Assembly (NCBI GenBank): GCA_046706345.1
Contig: JBJKPL010000135.1
Coordinates: forward strand, 1-8,305
Reading direction: 5' to 3'
DNA: 8,305 bases
From: Sulfidibacterium sp046706345
Lineage (GTDB): Bacteria; Bacteroidota; Bacteroidia; Bacteroidales; F082
The translations under genes and the position numbers were made by a program. The notes under the pieces were generated by a model. That model was not told the origin of the DNA and did not search any database. It saw only the letters and a list, made by a program, of their open reading frames with translations. Shown here in pieces: positions 6,247 through 8,305 of this stretch; position 1 is the first letter of the stretch, and the number at the start of each line of letters is the position of its first letter.

Positions 6247-6999
6247 ATGTCAGGATTTATTTCAAATATCCAGCGTTTCACCATTCATGACGGTCCCGGG
6301 ATCCGGCTGACGGTCTTTTTTCAGGGCTGTCCCCTCTCCTGCTGGTGGTGCCATAATCCGGAATGTATTCCCGATGCGCATTACAACAGTGGTTTTGCCG
6401 TGAAGGAGATCGGCGAGCGCCCACTGCTTGAGGAGATCAAAAAAGAACTGCTGTTCATGGACGAATCGGGTGGCGGGGTGACGTTTTCCGGTGGGGAGCC
6501 CCTGATGCAACCGGTCTTTCTGCGGAAGATGCTGACGTTGTGCCGTGCAGAGGAAATCCATACGGCCGTGGACACCTCAGGACTGGCGCCACAAAAGGTT
6601 TTTGATGAACTGGTCGATCTGCCGGATCTGTTCCTGTTCGATCTGAAAGTCATTGATGATACGCTGCACCGGAAATATACCGGGGTCTCCAACCGGCAGA
6701 TCCTGAAAAATCTGGCGCGTCTGAACGACCGCAAGAAAGGGGTGATCCTGCGCGTGCCGCTGGTCCCGGGGATCACGGATACGGAAAAGAATATCACGGA
6801 CATCCTTTCTTTACTTTCCGGGATGCCCGGCCTCCGGAAAATCAACCTGCTGCCTTATCATGCCATGGCGGAGAGCAAATACATCCGTCTGAACATCCCC
6901 TTCAAACTGTCTGGGATCAGAACCACCGACGAGGTAAGAAATTACGAAATCAAAGAAACTTTCACCCGGGCCGGATTTGATGCCCGGCTGGGTGGATAA
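6247..6999 (+). CDS. Glycyl-radical enzyme activating protein (radical SAM), short form; probable HypD activase
   Basis: A radical S-adenosylmethionine enzyme that abstracts hydrogen from the C-terminal glycine of its partner, here presumably the dehydratase encoded next. The 250-residue product has the activase hallmarks. HDGPGIR at 14-20 leads to the CxxxCxxC cluster ligands C28, C32 and C35 in GCPLSCWWCHNPE. SGGGVTFSGGEP at 74-85 is the SAM-binding GGE region. DTSG is at 109-112, DLK at 132-134, RVPLVPG at 169-175 and LLPYH at 201-205. Only about 35 residues separate the cluster from the GGE motif, so the ferredoxin-like insert with two further [4Fe-4S] clusters, usual in activases of dehydratase-type glycyl radical enzymes, is absent. 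The architecture and length resemble PflA. The stop is 11 bases before the next ATG, so the pair forms an operon. HypE would be the functional name, by inference from the neighbour. Confidence 0.92.
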   Translation: MSGFISNIQRFTIHDGPGIRLTVFFQGCPLSCWWCHNPECIPDAHYNSGFAVKEIGERPLLEEIKKELLFMDESGGGVTFSGGEPLMQPVFLRKMLTLCRAEEIHTAVDTSGLAPQKVFDELVDLPDLFLFDLKVIDDTLHRKYTGVSNRQILKNLARLNDRKKGVILRVPLVPGITDTEKNITDILSLLSGMPGLRKINLLPYHAMAESKYIRLNIPFKLSGIRTTDEVRNYEIKETFTRAGFDARLGG

Positions 7000-7010
7000 A
7001 ACAACCTGAA

Positions 7011-8305
7011 ATGAACACAAGAATTAATAACCTGAGAGAAAACAGCCTTTCGGCCGTGCCCGTGATGTCGCACCAGCGTGCCGAATTGCTCACCGAATTT
7101 TATCAAAGCCCCGAAGCCCGGGGCCATTCTGTCGCCGTGACGCGGGCGCTGGCATTCCGCTATATCCTGGAGCACAAAACCCTCTGCGTGCTGCCCGGGG
7201 AGCTCATCGTCGGCGAGCGCGGGGAATTTCCGAAATCCACGCCGACGTATCCCGAGATCGTCCTGCATTCGCTGGAGGATCTTGACAAGCTTGACAAACG
7301 CAAGAAACAATTTTTTAAGGTGAATGAAGCAACCCGGAAAGTATATAGCGAGAAGATCATTCCTTTCTGGGAAGGCAAAACCATCCGTGAGCGCATGTTT
7401 GCTGCACTACCGGAAGAATGGAAAGCCGCTTATGAGGCCGGTGTTTTCACAGAATTTCAGGAACAACGGGCCCCCGGACACACGGTGATCGGAAAAGACT
7501 CCTTTCAGAAGGGATTTCTGGATGTTAAGAAGGAAATAGCACAGGCCCTGGCACTGCTGGATTTCGTGAAGGACCCGGAGGCCCTGGATAAAAAAGAAGA
7601 ACTGACGGCCATGGACATTGCCGCGGATGCCATCATTGCTTTTGCCCGCCGCCATGCCGAAAAAATCGAGCAGCTCATGGCTCAGGAAAAGGATCCGGAG
7701 CGGCTGAAAGAGCTGCAGACCATGCAAAGCAACTGCCTGAACGTCCCTGCAAAGGCCCCGCAGACCTTCTGGGAGGCGCTGCAGCACTATTGGTTCATCC
7801 ATCAGGGCGTGGTCACCGAGCTGAATCCCTGGGATTCCTTTAATCCCGGCAGGCTCGATCAGCACCTCTACCCTTTTTATGTCCGGGAAACGGAAAACGG
7901 AAGTCTGACCAGAGAAAGGGCCAAAGAACTTTTGATGGCGTTCTGGGTAAAGTTCAACAACCATCCGGCACCGCCGAAGATGGGCGTCACACTGAAAGAA
8001 AGCAGCACGTACACCGATTTCTCGCTGATCAACGTGGGCGGGGTCAAGGAAGACGGCTCCGATGCCGTGAACGAACTCTCGTACCTGATCCTGGAGGTGA
8101 TCGAAGAAATGCGTTTGCTGCAGCCCAGCTCGATGGTGCAACTGAGCAAGAAAAATCCAGACCGGTTCATCAAACGGGCACTGAAGATCGTGAAGACGGG
8201 ATTCGGGCAACCTTCCATCTTCAATACCGATTCCATCATTCAGGAAATGCTGCGCCAGGGAAAACGGATCGAGGACGCCCGCAACGGCGGCGCCAGCGGG
8301 TGCGT
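7011..8305 (+). CDS. hypD: Glycyl radical enzyme, probable trans-4-hydroxy-L-proline dehydratase (partial, 3' end beyond window)
   Basis: Predicted to dehydrate trans-4-hydroxy-L-proline to pyrroline-5-carboxylate by radical chemistry in the anaerobic cytoplasm. The first 431 residues are visible, and the frame runs off the window within the codon after Cys431. That Cys, in GGASGC, is the thiyl-radical position. The family's C-terminal radical glycine lies outside. Recalled Clostridioides difficile HypD substrate-pocket and catalytic positions (F152, H160, D278, S334, D339, F340, C434) fall on identical residues here at a constant offset of three: F149, H157, D275, S331, D336, F337 and C431. 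Shared text includes EQRAPGHT (151-158), ELNPWDSFNPGRLDQH (270-285) and VTLKESSTYTDF (326-337). Full-length relatives are about 785-790 residues, so roughly 45 percent is missing. The paired activase lies immediately upstream. Another related dehydratase is the main alternative. Confidence 0.88.
   Translation, partial: MNTRINNLRENSLSAVPVMSHQRAELLTEFYQSPEARGHSVAVTRALAFRYILEHKTLCVLPGELIVGERGEFPKSTPTYPEIVLHSLEDLDKLDKRKKQFFKVNEATRKVYSEKIIPFWEGKTIRERMFAALPEEWKAAYEAGVFTEFQEQRAPGHTVIGKDSFQKGFLDVKKEIAQALALLDFVKDPEALDKKEELTAMDIAADAIIAFARRHAEKIEQLMAQEKDPERLKELQTMQSNCLNVPAKAPQTFWEALQHYWFIHQGVVTELNPWDSFNPGRLDQHLYPFYVRETENGSLTRERAKELLMAFWVKFNNHPAPPKMGVTLKESSTYTDFSLINVGGVKEDGSDAVNELSYLILEVIEEMRLLQPSSMVQLSKKNPDRFIKRALKIVKTGFGQPSIFNTDSIIQEMLRQGKRIEDARNGGASGC

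Noticed and set aside
6073..6999. Small ORF and activase as one gene read through the TGA at 6172-6174 (selenocysteine or reassigned codon)
   Set aside because: The two are in the same frame with no other stop between them, but the intervening translation is low-complexity (Phe-Pro rich), no SECIS-like hairpin lies directly after the TGA, and the activase already begins at its canonical N-terminus.
7407..8210. A 267-codon open frame on the minus strand opposite hypD
   Set aside because: Antisense shadow of the glycyl radical enzyme; the + frame is continuous and matches the family throughout.

Overview
The window reads as an anaerobic member of the Bacteroidota, probably Bacteroidales. Three TAnnTTTG boxes (the -7 element of the Bacteroidota primary sigma factor) sit 18-21 bases before start codons. 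Starts lack clear Shine-Dalgarno sequences. The protein families, including a MutL with an INPDYNPFE-type linker and tandem rhomboids with a DUF6576-like tail, are those seen in this phylum, and an oxygen-sensitive glycyl radical enzyme is present. The species cannot be named from the sequence. All convincing genes are on the + strand.

Layout: (1) 1-131, non-coding leader with a promoter. (2) 132-1922, argS, complete. (3) 1943-5993, an apparent housekeeping transcription unit with a promoter at 1943-1950: a 104-residue single-span membrane protein, mutL, and two rhomboid intramembrane proteases in tandem. A hairpin follows the last stop codon. (4) 5994-6246, an intergenic stretch with a third promoter box and a previously unmarked 33-codon small ORF (6073-6174), then a pyrimidine-rich leader. 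(5) 6247-8305, a two-gene operon: a short radical-SAM glycyl-radical-enzyme activase, then the first 431 codons of its glycyl radical enzyme. The enzyme is cut by the window edge just after its catalytic cysteine.

The last pair is the metabolically specific part. The glycyl radical enzyme matches trans-4-hydroxy-L-proline dehydratase (HypD) throughout, and at every substrate-contact position I can recall that lies inside the window. The predicted function is anaerobic conversion of hydroxyproline to pyrroline-5-carboxylate, which ProC would reduce to proline. No proC lies in the window. The activase lacks the ferredoxin-like double-cluster insert common in activases of this class.

Points most worth a second look: the HypD and compact-activase pair, the small ORF in front of it, the loss of the endonuclease-motif aspartate in MutL, and a long insertion just before the catalytic serine of the first rhomboid. 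I found no mobile element, CRISPR array, tRNA or rRNA. I do not see a wholly new multi-gene system here.
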